The notes: a model not told the origin generated them from the letters alone. Positions 46,520 through 60,300 are shown, counted from the first letter of the stretch. The stretch: DNA of 64,000 nt from Bacteroidetes bacterium MED-G20 (GCA_905182745.1 CAJJCR010000008.1:62001-126000); one strand, 5' to 3'. Made by a program: numbers and translations.

Positions 46520-49500
46520 ATGAATAAGATTTCTTAAGGTATTTATTTTTTCTCTAGCAATAATTTGTGTTAATATTTCCATTGCACAAAAAACTTTTCT
46601 TACGAAGCGATCCATATAAAAACTATAAAATTGCTCAAGAACTATTTGACAAAGAAAAATATAGTTCAGCCCAATACTATTTCAAGGACGTTATTAATAA
46701 ATTCAACAACCCTCAGGACGAGGTAAGAATAAATGCTGAATATTATTTTGCAGTTTGTGCTTTGAAATTATATCATAGAAATGTAGAGACAATTTTAACT
46801 AGGTTTTCACTAGACCATCCTGATCATCCAAAATCTAAGAATATTTATTTTCAACTTGGAAAGCATTATTATCAAACAAAAAAGTTTAAAAAATCGATCG
46901 AGTTTTTTGAAAAGGTTGATCAATACGATTTGTCAAGTGAGGACCAAAGCGAGTATCTTTTTAAACTTGGGTATTCCAAATTCATGAAGAAAAATCTCTG
47001 CTGAATCAAAAGTTCTTTTCAACGAGCTTTTGCAAAGTAAAACAGATTACGTTCTGTCCCGGCAACTTATTACTACAGCCACATAGCATATGACGAAGGT
47101 AAGTACCAAACTGCACTAGTTGGTTTTAGAAAGATTGCAAACAATAAAATGTTTAAGCCTATCATCCCTTATTACATTACACAGATTTTATATCAGCAAA
47201 ATAAGTACGACGAACTTATTGATTATGGACCTTTATACATTGACTCAGTTACTAGAAAAAAGAAAAGGGGAGTTTGCTAAATTAATTGGAGATTCTTATT
47301 TCAAAAAAGATCAATACGAACGTTCTTTCGAATACTATCAAATTTTCATGAGAAATGCAAAATCAACTAGAGAAGAGTAATTACCAAGTTGGCTATTGTT
47401 ATTACCAGACAAAAAAATATAAAAAAGCTATTGAAATATTTTCTAGGGTTGCTGTTACAGACGATTCGTTAACACAGATATCCTACTACCATATGGCCGA
47501 TTCTTATTTAAATCTTAGAGGAAAAAGATTATGCAAGAAATGCATTTCAGGAGGCTAGCAAGCTTAATTTTGATCTTGATATAAGACGAAATTCATTATT
47601 TAATTATGCAAAATTGGCTTACGAACTAAGTTACAATCCATACGACGAAGCAATTAATGCCTTTCAGCAGTTTATTGAAGACTTTCCAGATTCTGAAGAT
47701 GCTAAAGATGCTTACGAGTTTTTATTAAAAGTGTATCTAACTACAAAAAATTATGACGATGCACTTGCTTCAATGGATAAAATAAAAAACAAGGATCCAA
47801 GAATGCAGAAAGCCTACCAAACAATTGTATATAACCGAGCTGTAGAGCAGTACCACAATAGAGAATACAAGAATGCAATTGCAAACTTTGAGTTGGTTAA
47901 AAGGTATCCAATTGACCAAAATTTAAATGCCATGAGTCAGTTTTGGATTGGAGAATCTAATTATAATTTAAAGGAATATTTGCGGGCAGTGGAGTGTTAT
48001 GAAAAATTTAGATTTATTAACGGGGCTATTTTAACCAATCAGTTTTTAGATTTAGATTTCCATATTGGATACAGTTATTTTGAAAAAGCTAATCCATATG
48101 ATAACTTATCTGGAAATGAGGCGAAAATTCAAAAAGAAGAACTTAGAAATGCTTTAAAGTACTTCAGGAATTATATCCACCAATACAATTTACCTGACTC
48201 AAGTAATTATAAAATTGCATTACTAAGAATTGCTGACACTTATTTCTTGCTTAGGGAAGATAGCTTAGCTATAGAAAATTATGCGTTGTCTTCAAGGGTA
48301 GGAAATGAAAACCATTCTTACGCATTAAACCAGATGGCTACTTCTCAAGGGTCTAATTCAAGACTACCTAGGGAAAATAAATACTTTAAAAAGACTTACA
48401 GACCAATATCCTAACTCAAAGTACCAAGTATCTTCTCTTTTAAATTTAGCACAGGCTTACAAAGATGAAAATAGAAATAAAGAGTCTATAGATACCTACT
48501 TGAAATTTATTGATGAATATCCAAATAATAATTTAATATCTAAAGCATATGTTGAAGTAGGGAGTATTTATTTAAAAGAACAAAACCATGAAGAAGCTGA
48601 AAAGTTTTTATTAACAGTAATGGATAATTATCCAGATGCAGAACAAGAAAATCAATTAGCTACTGAATTAATGATGGAGGTTTATAATTTAAGGGGAGAT
48701 TTAACTGGCTATTACGACTGGCTTAGCTCAAGAGGAATTGACGTTAGTATTCAGGAGAAAGATTCAACTTTATGGAGGTCTGTTGTTCTTGCAAGAGACA
48801 ATGGTGATTGCAAGAAACAAATTGAAAAAGCTTCTTACTATCTAGACAATATTGAGGAACCTATAAGAGAAATTTCCGCACATTATTTTATGGCTAACTG
48901 CTATTATTCTGAGGATAAGAAAACACAAGCTTTATTTCACTATGATTTCATTTCCGCAAAACCAAATAACAATTATTATATTGAGGCTTTAAGGTATGCT
49001 GGGAAAATAACTTATGATGCTAAAGATTTCAAAAAATCTCTTGCTTACTTTTCGAGTTCTAGAAGATGTAAGTATTGATCAAGAAGACTTGTCCATTTCT
49101 AAAAAGGGTCAGTTTTATTGTTTTCATTATTTAGACAATCCTAATTCTACCATTAAGTATGCAAAAAAGGTTCTTCAGTTATCGGAATTAAATAACAAGC
49201 TTCAAGAAGATGCGTATTTGTTTTTGGTCAATCTTATCAAAAAATAAATCAATTAGATAGTGCAAAATTATATTTCGATAGTGTTGTACAGTTCACCAAA
49301 AGTATTGCTGCAGCAGAAGCGAAATACCATATTTGCGAGATTGTATTTAAAAGCGAGGATTATGTATTCTGTGAATCCTTAATTATGGAGTTAGTCAAGC
49401 AGAAGCCATCGTACGATTATTGGCTAGCAAAAGGAATTCTACTGCTTGGAGATAATTTTACTGCTCAGAAAGATTACTTTAATGCAAAACATAGTATAGA

Positions 49501-49732
49501 AAGTATTTTAGATAATTACGATGGCTATAAAAAAGATGAAATTTTAGCAGAAGCAGTTCAGAAAATAGAATATATCCAGAATCTGGAACTTAATGAAATG
49601 AAAGAACAGCCAGAGCAAGAAGAATTGGAAATAGAATTAGAAACAATTGATAAGGATATAGAAAACACTCCGGAAGTTTTAAATCCAAATGAATTTGATT
49701 CAAAGGAAATTAAGAAAGATGAAAATAAATAA
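46520..49732 (+). CDS. Large tetratricopeptide-repeat protein (many frameshifts)
   Basis: This would be a protein of roughly 1060 residues made almost wholly of TPR units (for example EKYSSAQYYFKDVINKF, KKFKKSIEFFEKV, REYKNAIANFELVKRYP), with a signal peptide (VFIFSLAIICVNISIAQ) and an acidic C-terminal tail. The reading frame changes nine or more times (about 46530, 46595, 47000, 47045, 47270, 47370, 47515, 48370, 49055, 49230), yet the repeat pattern continues across every break. No internal stop requires a substitution. Large TPR proteins of this kind commonly precede an outer-membrane protein in Flavobacteria; the function is unknown. The density of breaks is the highest in the window. 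Confidence 0.68.
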
Positions 49733-51500
49733 ACTCCAGGTATTACTTTTTTTTATTTCAACAATATTGAGTTTTACTTTTGTAGCTCAACAAAATGAGA
49801 ACACAGAAACTTTTTTAGGGATTGGTTCTGGGAATAGAAAAATTGCTAAGATTCAAAAAACACCAATTTTTCCTATCCATACAGACTCTGTAACTATTTT
49901 GGATGATGTTAAATACTATTTAGAGCCAAAGCGACTTTTGACAAACTACTCTATTGAAAATATTAAGCCTGCAAGGTTAAAGATAACTGCTAATGGAGAC
50001 AAGCTATATAGAGGGTATCTTAAAGCTGGAGCAGGCACTTATCTAACTCCACTTTTAGAATTGAATTATGCTTCTAAAAGATCAAGAGATGAAAGTTGGG
50101 GCTTAAATGCAAGAACTAACGGTAGCTTCTCTAGTATTAAAGAAATGGGAAATACTAAATTTTCAGATTTAAATTTAGGAGGGTATTATCAGAAATTTTT
50201 TATGAATTATGATTTATGGTCTGAACTTCAGTATGAAAGAAATTCTTATCAATTTTATGGATTGGATTACAACGATAATTCTATGTATCAATTTTACGGT
50301 TTAGGTATCAATGATTCTTTAGCAAGAGAATCGTTTAAAAATTCAGATACTCTTTTTAAGCAAAATTACGATTTATTGGATTTGCATTTGAAGTTTAATT
50401 CTAGAAACACTGGAAGAGACACTAGTAAATTAAGAATTAAAAGTTGGATAGATTTCCACCATCTTAACAGCAATTATAATCTTTCTGAAAATCATTTTCT
50501 TTTGGGTGCTCATTCTGGTTGGTTGATATTAGATGAAGAATTTTTAGGAACTTTTGAATTGGATATTAATAATGTAAATTCTCCAGAGATTTTAGAGCTT
50601 GATGAAAACAATATTATTCAGCCAAGTAACTTGAATTCTAATACTTCTGGTATAGTTCGTTTTAGACCACATATTTACTCAAGAAAAAACAATTTAATAT
50701 TTAAAGCTGGGATATCTCTTCAGGCCAATATTAATGAAAATGCGAAATTTCATGTATTTCCTGACCTAGAGGTTAGCTACAGTCTTTTTAACAATGTGTT
50801 TATCCCTTATGGAGGATGGATAGGAAACGTGCAAAGAAATACTTTTAACGACATAAGGTTAGAAAATCCATTTATTTCTGAGGACTCACCACTTCAAAAT
50901 ACAGTTCAAAAAAGTAATATATTTGCTGGTGTAAGGGGTTCTTTAAGTAGCAAATTTACTTTTAATTTATCTAGTTCTTTCCAAAGTTTAGACAGTATGT
51001 ATTTCTTTGTCCCAGATACAATGTCTTCCTATGGTAATAAGTTCCAGATGAAGTATGACAACCTTAGTCAAACATCTTTTCTTGCTGAAATTACTTACCA
51101 GGAACTAGAAAAGATAAAAATCTCTGCTAAGGGGGAATATTTTATTTATAACCCTGCTAATTTTAGTCGTGCTTGGCAAAGACCAGACTTTATATTCACA
51201 TTGTCTAGTTTATTAGACTTATCTGATAAAATCGTTTTAAAATCTGATTTTTATTTGGTAGGCAAAAGAGATGTTTTTTCATATTCTGAGCCAGAATCGT
51301 TATATGAGTTAGAAGACGATAAATATATCTACAGTTTACCAGCTTTTGTAGATATGAATATTTCTGCAGAATATAGGTACAATAAAAAAGTTTCTGCATT
51401 CATTCAGTTCAATAATTTCACAGCCAAAAAATACCAATATTGGCAAAATTTCCCAGTCCAATCCATTAATGTTTTAGGTGGAATTACAATTAGTTTCTAA
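49719..51500 (+). CDS. Outer-membrane beta-barrel protein (TonB-receptor-like)
   Basis: The protein has a signal peptide (LQVLLFFISTILSFTFVAQQ) and then alternating-hydrophobicity strands with many aromatic residues, ending in a terminal Phe (INVLGGITISF), as expected of an outer-membrane barrel. I use the ATG at 49719 (MKINKLQ) because it precedes the signal peptide directly; it overlaps the TPR gene by 14 bases. It has no recognisable plug domain, so it is not a standard TonB-dependent receptor. The substrate is unknown. The overlap suggests that it works with the TPR protein. Confidence 0.72.
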   Translation: MKINKLQVLLFFISTILSFTFVAQQNENTETFLGIGSGNRKIAKIQKTPIFPIHTDSVTILDDVKYYLEPKRLLTNYSIENIKPARLKITANGDKLYRGYLKAGAGTYLTPLLELNYASKRSRDESWGLNARTNGSFSSIKEMGNTKFSDLNLGGYYQKFFMNYDLWSELQYERNSYQFYGLDYNDNSMYQFYGLGINDSLARESFKNSDTLFKQNYDLLDLHLKFNSRNTGRDTSKLRIKSWIDFHHLNSNYNLSENHFLLGAHSGWLILDEEFLGTFELDINNVNSPEILELDENNIIQPSNLNSNTSGIVRFRPHIYSRKNNLIFKAGISLQANINENAKFHVFPDLEVSYSLFNNVFIPYGGWIGNVQRNTFNDIRLENPFISEDSPLQNTVQKSNIFAGVRGSLSSKFTFNLSSSFQSLDSMYFFVPDTMSSYGNKFQMKYDNLSQTSFLAEITYQELEKIKISAKGEYFIYNPANFSRAWQRPDFIFTLSSLLDLSDKIVLKSDFYLVGKRDVFSYSEPESLYELEDDKYIYSLPAFVDMNISAEYRYNKKVSAFIQFNNFTAKKYQYWQNFPVQSINVLGGITISF

Positions 51501-51514
51501 TATGTTGAAAAGTA

Positions 51515-51528
51515 TCCAATTAATTGGA
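51515..51528. promoter_or_regulatory. Perfect 14-base palindrome upstream of gyrB
   Basis: TCCAATTAATTGGA reads the same on both strands. It lies just after the preceding gene's stop and 33 bases before the gyrB -7 element, where an operator would sit. It could also be a short terminator stem, but no T-run follows directly. Confidence 0.42.
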
Positions 51529-51561
51529 GGTTTTCTCTCGTTTAAAATGCTCTATAAATAG

Positions 51562-51569
51562 TATATTTG
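51562..51569 (+). promoter_or_regulatory. -7 promoter element of gyrB (TATATTTG)
   Basis: TATATTTG ends 19 bases before the gyrB ATG. There is no TTG at the expected -33 distance. Confidence 0.45.
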
Positions 51570-51588
51570 TCCATTCAAATTTTATTAA

Positions 51589-53539
<1,951 letters not shown>

Positions 53540-53571
53540 TTCTTAATTAAAATTTTTAAAAATATAATATT

Positions 53572-54501
53572 ATGAAAGTAACCATTGTAGGAGCTGGGAA
53601 TGTAGGTTCAACTTGCGCCGATGCAATTGCCTATAAAAGAATTGCTAGTGAAGTAGTTCTACTGGATATTAAAGAAGGTTTTGCCGAGGGTAAGGCATTA
53701 GACATGACTCAAACATCTTCATTACTTGGTTTCAACACTAAAATCGTAGGAAGCACTAACGATTATTCAAAAACTGCAGAAAGTGATGTTGTCGTTGTTA
53801 CGAGTGGTATCCCAAGAAAGCCAGGAATGACTAGAGAAGAACTTATTGGCGTTAATGCTGGTATAGTAAAAACAGTAACTAATAATATTTTAGGGCATTC
53901 ACCAGATGCGGTAATTGTTATTGTATCAAATCCTATGGATACTATGACTTATTTAACATTAAAAGAGAGTGGTTTAGACAAGCATCGAATTATAGGTATG
54001 GGAGGAGCATTAGACAGTGCAAGATTTAGAACTTACTTATCAATAGCATTAGCAAAACCCTCAAGTGATATTCATGGAATGGTAATAGGAGGTCATGGAG
54101 ATACAACAATGATTCCACTTACAAGACTAGCAACTTATAACGGAATATCAACAAGTAATTTATTAGATAAAAATCATTTAGACAAGGTTGCATCTGATAC
54201 TATGGTAGGTGGTAAGACTCTTACTGGATTATTAGGAACTTCAGCATGGTATGCACCTGGAGCAGCTGTAGCTTTTTTAGTAGATAGTATTCTCAACGAT
54301 CAAAAAAGAATAATTCCTTGTTCTGTTTTCTTAGATGGAGAATATGGCCAGAAAGATATTTGTCTTGGAGTGCCAGTTATTGTTGGAAAAAATGGTTGGG
54401 AAAATATAGTGGATATTGATTTAAATGATTCAGAAAAGGATTTATTTGAAAAAAGTGCATCTGCAGTAAGGAATATGAATAGTGCATTAGACAGTATCTA
54501 G
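53572..54501 (+). CDS. mdh: Malate dehydrogenase
   Basis: The NAD-binding GAGNVGSTCAD motif starts the protein. Substrate-binding arginines are in PRKPGMTREEL and the catalytic His in IGGHGDTTMIP; the Asp/Arg pair region DSARFRTYLS is also present. The 309 residues match the LDH-like malate dehydrogenase found in Bacteroidota. It catalyses malate to oxaloacetate in the TCA cycle. gyrB lies just upstream on the same strand. Confidence 0.94.
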   Translation: MKVTIVGAGNVGSTCADAIAYKRIASEVVLLDIKEGFAEGKALDMTQTSSLLGFNTKIVGSTNDYSKTAESDVVVVTSGIPRKPGMTREELIGVNAGIVKTVTNNILGHSPDAVIVIVSNPMDTMTYLTLKESGLDKHRIIGMGGALDSARFRTYLSIALAKPSSDIHGMVIGGHGDTTMIPLTRLATYNGISTSNLLDKNHLDKVASDTMVGGKTLTGLLGTSAWYAPGAAVAFLVDSILNDQKRIIPCSVFLDGEYGQKDICLGVPVIVGKNGWENIVDIDLNDSEKDLFEKSASAVRNMNSALDSI

Positions 54502-54508
54502 ATTAAAG

Positions 54509-54910
54509 CTAGACTACATATCTATCTTTACTTTTTAGTTCATCAATTACACAACTGTCCAACATTATAGATTTTCTATTTCTAGAAATTATATCGTAAA
54601 AAAAGTCTCTTATAAAATTTGGAATTATATAGCTTAACGACATTATTGATTGCCAATTTTTCATTAAAACTGATATTTTAATTACCGCTAAAGATTTAGA
54701 ATATATTTGCCCATTGTGGTAGAGTATAATAGTTTCTTTTGGGTTTGGAAATAGGCTAGATTTTTTTTTGATTTCTGCAAAAATACTTGATTTAGATGGA
54801 CTTATTAAAATAGAGTCTGATTTATCATTTTTTAGTATGTATTTCCCCCAAAAATTGCAAAATATGCATTCATCATCAATAAAAACTATTGTAGGATTTT
54901 GATTTAGCAT
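54509..54910 (-). CDS. DCC family (DUF393) thiol-disulfide oxidoreductase-like protein
   Basis: The 133-residue protein has the DCC signature DDECIFCNFWGKYIL with the CxxC pair near residue 15. The C-terminal RDFFYDIISRNR and the SCVI segment, where DCC proteins end in an RxxWF-like and SC motif, also fit. The biochemical role of the family is unproven. The start overlaps the end of the upstream T9SS-cargo gene by seven bases, so the two may be co-transcribed. Confidence 0.75.
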   Translation of the reverse strand: MLNQNPTIVFIDDECIFCNFWGKYILKNDKSDSILISPSKSSIFAEIKKKSSLFPNPKETIILYHNGQIYSKSLAVIKISVLMKNWQSIMSLSYIIPNFIRDFFYDIISRNRKSIMLDSCVIDELKSKDRYVV

Positions 54911-57147
54911 TTAACAAACTTTAAAATATTTTTATGAACCCCATCCTCAAGTATTATAAAGTATATTCCATTATTCAATTTGCTTAATGGAATTGTACCT
55001 TTGGTATATCCAGTTTTAACTTTTCTTCCGGTTAAACTTATCACTTCAAAATAAAGCAGTTTTTTTAGGTTTTTAATATTAATAATATCTGTAGCTGGCA
55101 CCGGAAATATTTCATATTTATTTTTTAGTTTATGAGGGATGCTTGAAGTTGAAATCAAAGAATCATTAGAACCCATGAAAAGAGAAAGTCCACCTCTTTT
55201 ATTACCAATAATAAAATCAATTAAAGAGTCATTATTTAAATCAGAAATTGCTGGTGTGCTATGAGTTCCTACAAAGATATTATTGAAGTTACTATCCACC
55301 AAATTAAAATTTCCCGACAGGTTGTTATATATATTATTGTATTTATAAATAGCACCTCTTCTGCTCCCCACGTACAATTCAATATCCGATCCATTGCTAT
55401 AAAAAATTGGCGAACTCATCCCTATATTAGTCCACCACTCAGAGACCGAAACTCCTCCAAATGTTTCAGACCTTAAATCAAAATTAAAATTAATAGAATC
55501 TCCAATATTCTCAATGTAATTTAAATTTCCTATTGCTTCACCTACTACTAAGTCAAGATCATTGTCATTATCTATGTCAAAAAGAGTGGGGTGAGCATTA
55601 AATCCAAAATCAAAAACATTATTAAAAATGTCAGTTAATGGAGATATGCTTATGGTTAAATTTATTATTGCTGGATTTGAAGAAATGTTTTCTAAGAAAT
55701 GCAATTTTCCGCTATAGTCACCCACAATTGCATCTAAATCCCCATCCCCGTCTAAGTCTCCTAAAGTTGGAATTAAATTAATATCGTTTATTTGGGAGGA
55801 AATATTTTGAAAATCACTGGAGTTTTTCTTGAATATTGGATTTTCATTAGTTCCTACATTTTCATATGATTCTATATAAGAATTATAATGAATGGGGACA
55901 CTTAAATCAAATTCACCAAAATTAGAGACTAATAAATCTAAAATTTGATCGTTGTTAATATCTACTATTAACGGTTTAGATTCTCTCCCAAGTTCAATGG
56001 TGTTTTCCTGAAGAAAATTTTTATTTTGCAAATAAAATTGAGGAGAAGTGTTGCCTCCAAAATTTTTATAGAACCAAATACTTTCTTTATCTTCAGCCTC
56101 ACTACTAGAGTTTGGGGATACTATCAAATCTTTTATGCCGTCGTGGTCCATGTCTTCATAAAATGTAGCTGGAAAAAGATGTAAATTAGCTGGCACGGAG
56201 TAGCTTGGAAAAAGTGTGTCTTGAGAAATAAAGGAGGTATTTAAATTAACTCCTATGTTGTCATTGTATAATCCTACTAGGTTGCTGTAAGAAACATCGC
56301 CAAGAATTAGGTCTTTTACTAGGTCGTTGTTTAAATCTAAAGAAAGGATAGTTGATCCACTATGTCTTAAATTATTTCTTGTAATATTAATATGGTCTTC
56401 AGGGTTTGGCACATTAAATAAACAAGTATCAAATAAGGTGCAGGTATTTGACAATCCAGATTCGCTAAAATTTCCCCAACAAGCATTTTTCATTTCAAAA
56501 ATTAAGGTATCTAAATCTGTCGAAATATTTTTATGGTATTCGATTACGGATCCTTGAACTCCAAAATTTAAAATATCTAAATCTCCATCGTTATCTATGT
56601 CACTAATAGAAGGAATATCAGATGCAACCACATAAATATTGACATCGTTATTATATTGGGAAGACAAGATATATGGCACATTAGTATTGATTGAAGATTG
56701 GAAAAAGCTCAATGAATTAAAGGATAATTCATTTCCGTTAGAAGTGTTTTTCCAAAGCCCTATTCCTCCGGATACATAGCTGAATATATCTTTTTTTCCA
56801 TCATTATTAAAGTCTCTTAGTAAAACCCAGTTCTTTAAATTAGATGGAAATAATTTTTCATATTCTGGTGCGTAGGTAAAATTATTATTTTCCGATATAA
56901 AGGTAATCACCTTGTCACTAGATCTGTCAAAAACAAATAAATCTTCAATTTGATCATTATTTAAGTCAATTTTTGAAATTTGTGCAGAATTAAATCCCCC
57001 TGTCCATGGGTTAACAAGAGTGTCGTTATTAACGATTACTTTAATACTGTTTTCCTGGACTAATGAGAAGTTTTGGCTTTTTATTAAAGTCAAAGACACT
57101 AATAATAATGAGAGTATCGATATTTTTTTTGTGATAGTTGTGTACAC
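54904..57147 (-). CDS. Secreted FG-GAP/VCBS repeat protein with T9SS type A sorting domain
   Basis: The 747-residue protein has a signal peptide (ISILSLLLVSLTLIKSQ), then many FG-GAP/VCBS-like Ca-binding repeats with Asp-rich loops (DLNNDQIEDLFVFD, DFNNDGKKDIFSY, DIDNDGDLDILNFG, DLDGDGDLDAIVG, DIDNDNDLDLVVG), ending in the type A T9SS C-terminal domain (FPVPATDIINIKN, then a short beta-sandwich). Type A signals direct secretion through the outer membrane. The GTG start is supported by the signal peptide. Ligand unknown. Confidence 0.86.
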   Translation of the reverse strand: MYTTITKKISILSLLLVSLTLIKSQNFSLVQENSIKVIVNNDTLVNPWTGGFNSAQISKIDLNNDQIEDLFVFDRSSDKVITFISENNNFTYAPEYEKLFPSNLKNWVLLRDFNNDGKKDIFSYVSGGIGLWKNTSNGNELSFNSLSFFQSSINTNVPYILSSQYNNDVNIYVVASDIPSISDIDNDGDLDILNFGVQGSVIEYHKNISTDLDTLIFEMKNACWGNFSESGLSNTCTLFDTCLFNVPNPEDHINITRNNLRHSGSTILSLDLNNDLVKDLILGDVSYSNLVGLYNDNIGVNLNTSFISQDTLFPSYSVPANLHLFPATFYEDMDHDGIKDLIVSPNSSSEAEDKESIWFYKNFGGNTSPQFYLQNKNFLQENTIELGRESKPLIVDINNDQILDLLVSNFGEFDLSVPIHYNSYIESYENVGTNENPIFKKNSSDFQNISSQINDINLIPTLGDLDGDGDLDAIVGDYSGKLHFLENISSNPAIINLTISISPLTDIFNNVFDFGFNAHPTLFDIDNDNDLDLVVGEAIGNLNYIENIGDSINFNFDLRSETFGGVSVSEWWTNIGMSSPIFYSNGSDIELYVGSRRGAIYKYNNIYNNLSGNFNLVDSNFNNIFVGTHSTPAISDLNNDSLIDFIIGNKRGGLSLFMGSNDSLISTSSIPHKLKNKYEIFPVPATDIINIKNLKKLLYFEVISLTGRKVKTGYTKGTIPLSKLNNGIYFIILEDGVHKNILKFVKC

Positions 57148-57204
57148 TAATATTTATACGATTTATTTTATAAAATAGATGGTTTAGTTCTTTAAAATAT
57201 TGAT

Positions 57205-57228
57205 AATGTAGTTAATACAAATGTAGTT
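57205..57228. repeat. Direct repeat AATGTAGTT x2 upstream of secDF
   Basis: AATGTAGTT occurs at 57205-57213 and 57220-57228, a 15-base period, in the region between the divergent T9SS-cargo gene and secDF. It lies about 37 bases upstream of the secDF -33 element. It may be a regulator site; chance is not excluded in this AT-rich DNA. Confidence 0.3.
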
Positions 57229-57264
57229 CTTAAAGTCAAACATTGTTAACTTGTTGTGGAATTG

Positions 57265-57295
57265 TTGGTAATAACCAATTGAAATTTTATATTTG
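57265..57295 (+). promoter_or_regulatory. Promoter of secDF (TTG-N20-TATATTTG)
   Basis: TTG at 57265-57267 is followed after 20 bases by TATATTTG at 57288-57295, matching both elements of the Bacteroidota promoter. The predicted 5' UTR is about 35 bases. The wzz-like gene has the same 20-base spacing. Confidence 0.6.
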
Positions 57296-57336
57296 CGCCC
57301 TCAATTTTATTTATACTAATAACTAAAAAAATTTTA

Positions 57337-60300
57337 ATGCGAAATAGAAGTGCAATATGGGTATTTACCATTTTATTATTTTTAGCCTGTTTATATCAGC
57401 TTTCCTTTTCTTGGGTTACTAAGTCTTTTGAAACAGATATTCATGAATTAGCAGAGCAAAAATACGACTCTCTCTCTAACGAGGCGGTTGAATTTGTAAT
57501 CAATGGAGAAACTTTATTAATCGGAGCCGATAAAGAAAAACAACAGATTGTTTCCTACTATGAACAAAAATTATTAGCAGAAAACAGAGACCAACCCATT
57601 TATCCAATCTTAGATTTAGATTACCAAAGATGTAAAGATCAAGAATTAGGTCTTGGACTAGACCTTCAGGGAGGTATGAGTGTCACTTTGGAAGTTTCAA
57701 TAGAAGATTTGGTAAAGAATTTTGCTGGAAATTCTTCCAAAATTTCGTTCAAAAATCCTTTTAATGCTGCACTTAAAGATTTTAAGGAAGGTTCTACTAC
57801 AGTAGATTCAGATAATGATGATTTTATAGGTCTTTTTTATGCCCATTACAAAGAGCTTTATCCTAAAAATCCTCCAATGATTTTCTTTAGTAATGGACTT
57901 AAAGACTACATGGATATTAATTCTGTTGAAAAAACAGCAGCTAATAAAAATGATCAAATAATTCAAACTCTTAGAGATTTGAGTGAAGATGCTATTCAAA
58001 AAACACACAGAATAATAGAATCTAGAATCAATAAATTTGGAGTTAGTCAGCCTAACATTAAAAAGCTTGCTGTTTCTGGAAGACTTCAGATTGAGCTTCC
58101 TGGAGCAAAGGATAAAAATAGAATTAGAAATTTACTTCAGTCTACCGCTAGCTTAGAATTTTGGGACGGAGCTCACGCAGATTGGACAGATGAGTTTTTA
58201 GAGCTGAATAAAGCGGTTTCTAAAGAGTCATCTAATAACATTGAATCAGATTTTATAGAAGTCCCTCAAGATTCTTTAAATTCTTTATCTGCTGTTGAAT
58301 TAGAATCTTATATGAATGCTAAGAAAGTTAACGATTCTTTACTTGAAGAAAAATCTTTAGAAAGAGTAATTCAAGACTCTATCATGTTAGCAGATGGAAA
58401 AATTTTGAATGGTAGTCTTTGGTTTATTCACACATCAAACAGTCCATATATTGGGGTTGCAAAGTCTGTGGATACTGCTAAAATTAATTCTATGCTTAAG
58501 TCTAAGGTGGCAAGAGATATTTTCAATCTTAGAAGACATAAATTTTTGTGGTCTAGAGATGTAAGTAAATACGAAACATCTCAAAGTTTCACTGGACATA
58601 CCTTAATGGCAATTGAAATACCAACTAGTGGAGAGCCTAAGATTAATGGGGAAGATGTGGTGAATGCTTCGCAAAGTTTTGATAATGATTCTAAACCATC
58701 GGTTGCACTTTCTTTCAACTCAAATGTTGCAGATGTTTGGGCAAAGTGGACAGAACAGAAAGTTGGAAAAGTAATAGCTATTGTTTTAGACGATCAAGTT
58801 TTTTCATCTCCTTTTATCAGGCAAAAGATAACGGGCGGAAATACAGAAATTTCAGGTGGATTTGAAACAATTGAAGAAGCCCAAGATTTAGCAAATATTT
58901 TAAAAGCAGGTTCTCTTCCTGTTCCTGCTGTGATTGTGGACGAAGCTATTGTTGGACCATCCCTTGGTGAAGAAAATATTAATTCTGGTCTTTGGTCTTT
59001 TTTCTTTGCTTTTTTATTAGTTCTTTTTTACATGATTTTTTATTACAATAGAGCAGGTTGGGTTGCAAATGTCGCTTTGATAGCAAATGTCTTTTTTATA
59101 ATAGGAACTCTAGCTTCCTTAGGAGCAGCATTAACATTGCCTGGTATAGCAGGTTTAGTATTAACTATTGGAATGTCTGTAGATGCAAATGTTCTTATTT
59201 ATGAAAGAATAAGAGAGGAATTGAAAAATGGAAAGGGAATTAAATTAGCTATCCAAGATGGTTACAAGCATGCTTATTCTGCGATTATTGATGCCAATGT
59301 AACCTCACTTCTTACAGCTGTGGTATTGGCTTACTTTGGTTCTGGTCCTATTCAAGGTTTTGCTACGACATTAATAATAGGAGTATTTACTTCATTATTT
59401 TCAGCAATTTTTATAACTAGATTAATCTTCTCTTACTTTTTAGATACTAATAAAGATGTTCATTTTTCTAGAAAATTTACAGAAAATTTATTTACTGGAA
59501 GTACGATAGAATTTTTAAAGAAAAGAAAAGTATTTTATGTTTTCTCAGCTTTAATTGTTGGTTTTGGAATCTTTTCATTATCTACTAAGGGATTAGATGG
59601 AGGCGTAGAATTTACTGGAGGAAGAACCTACAGAGTTGAGTTTTCAGAAAAAATTGATAAATCGGCAGTTCAAAATGCGGTAAGTGATCGATGCGTTGAT
59701 GACAATGGAAATAATATTGCTCCTGAAGTTAAAACTGTAGATAACGCATATACTTTAGAAATAACTACCAAATACTTAGAAAAATCAGTTCTTAAGAACA
59801 AAGTTAAAGTTGCAAAAATAGATGCTTCACTAGCTCAAGCATTTCAGGACTTAGGTTATTCAAATATTGAGGAGGTAAGTGAGGGTATGACTTATACTCT
59901 TTTGACTTCCAGAGGAGTTGAAAGTCAAATTTCAGAGGAGTTAATTAAAGGTTCATTTCTTAGCTGTAATATTTTCGTTATTTATCATATTTATTTATAT
60001 CGCTTATAGATTTAGAAAATGGCAATTTGGATTAGGGGCTTTAATTGCAATGTTTCATGATGTTTTGGTTGTGCTTGGTTTATTTTCAATATTTTACAAT
60101 ATTGTTCCTTTCTCAATGGAAATTGATCAAGCCTTTATAGCTGCAATTCTAACTGTAGTAGGTTATTCTATTAATGATACTGTTGTTGTTTTTGATAGAA
60201 TCAGAGAGTATTCTGTCCTTCACAAAAAATCTTCCGCTGTTCAAGTAGTTGATAAGGCTTTAAATAGTACACTTTCTAGAACTATTAATACTTCTTTAAG

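Noticed and set aside
59940-60060. Programmed ribosomal frameshifting in secDF
   Set aside because: No slippery heptamer with a downstream structure is evident, many unrelated genes show the same kind of break, and SecDF is known as one continuous protein in this phylum.
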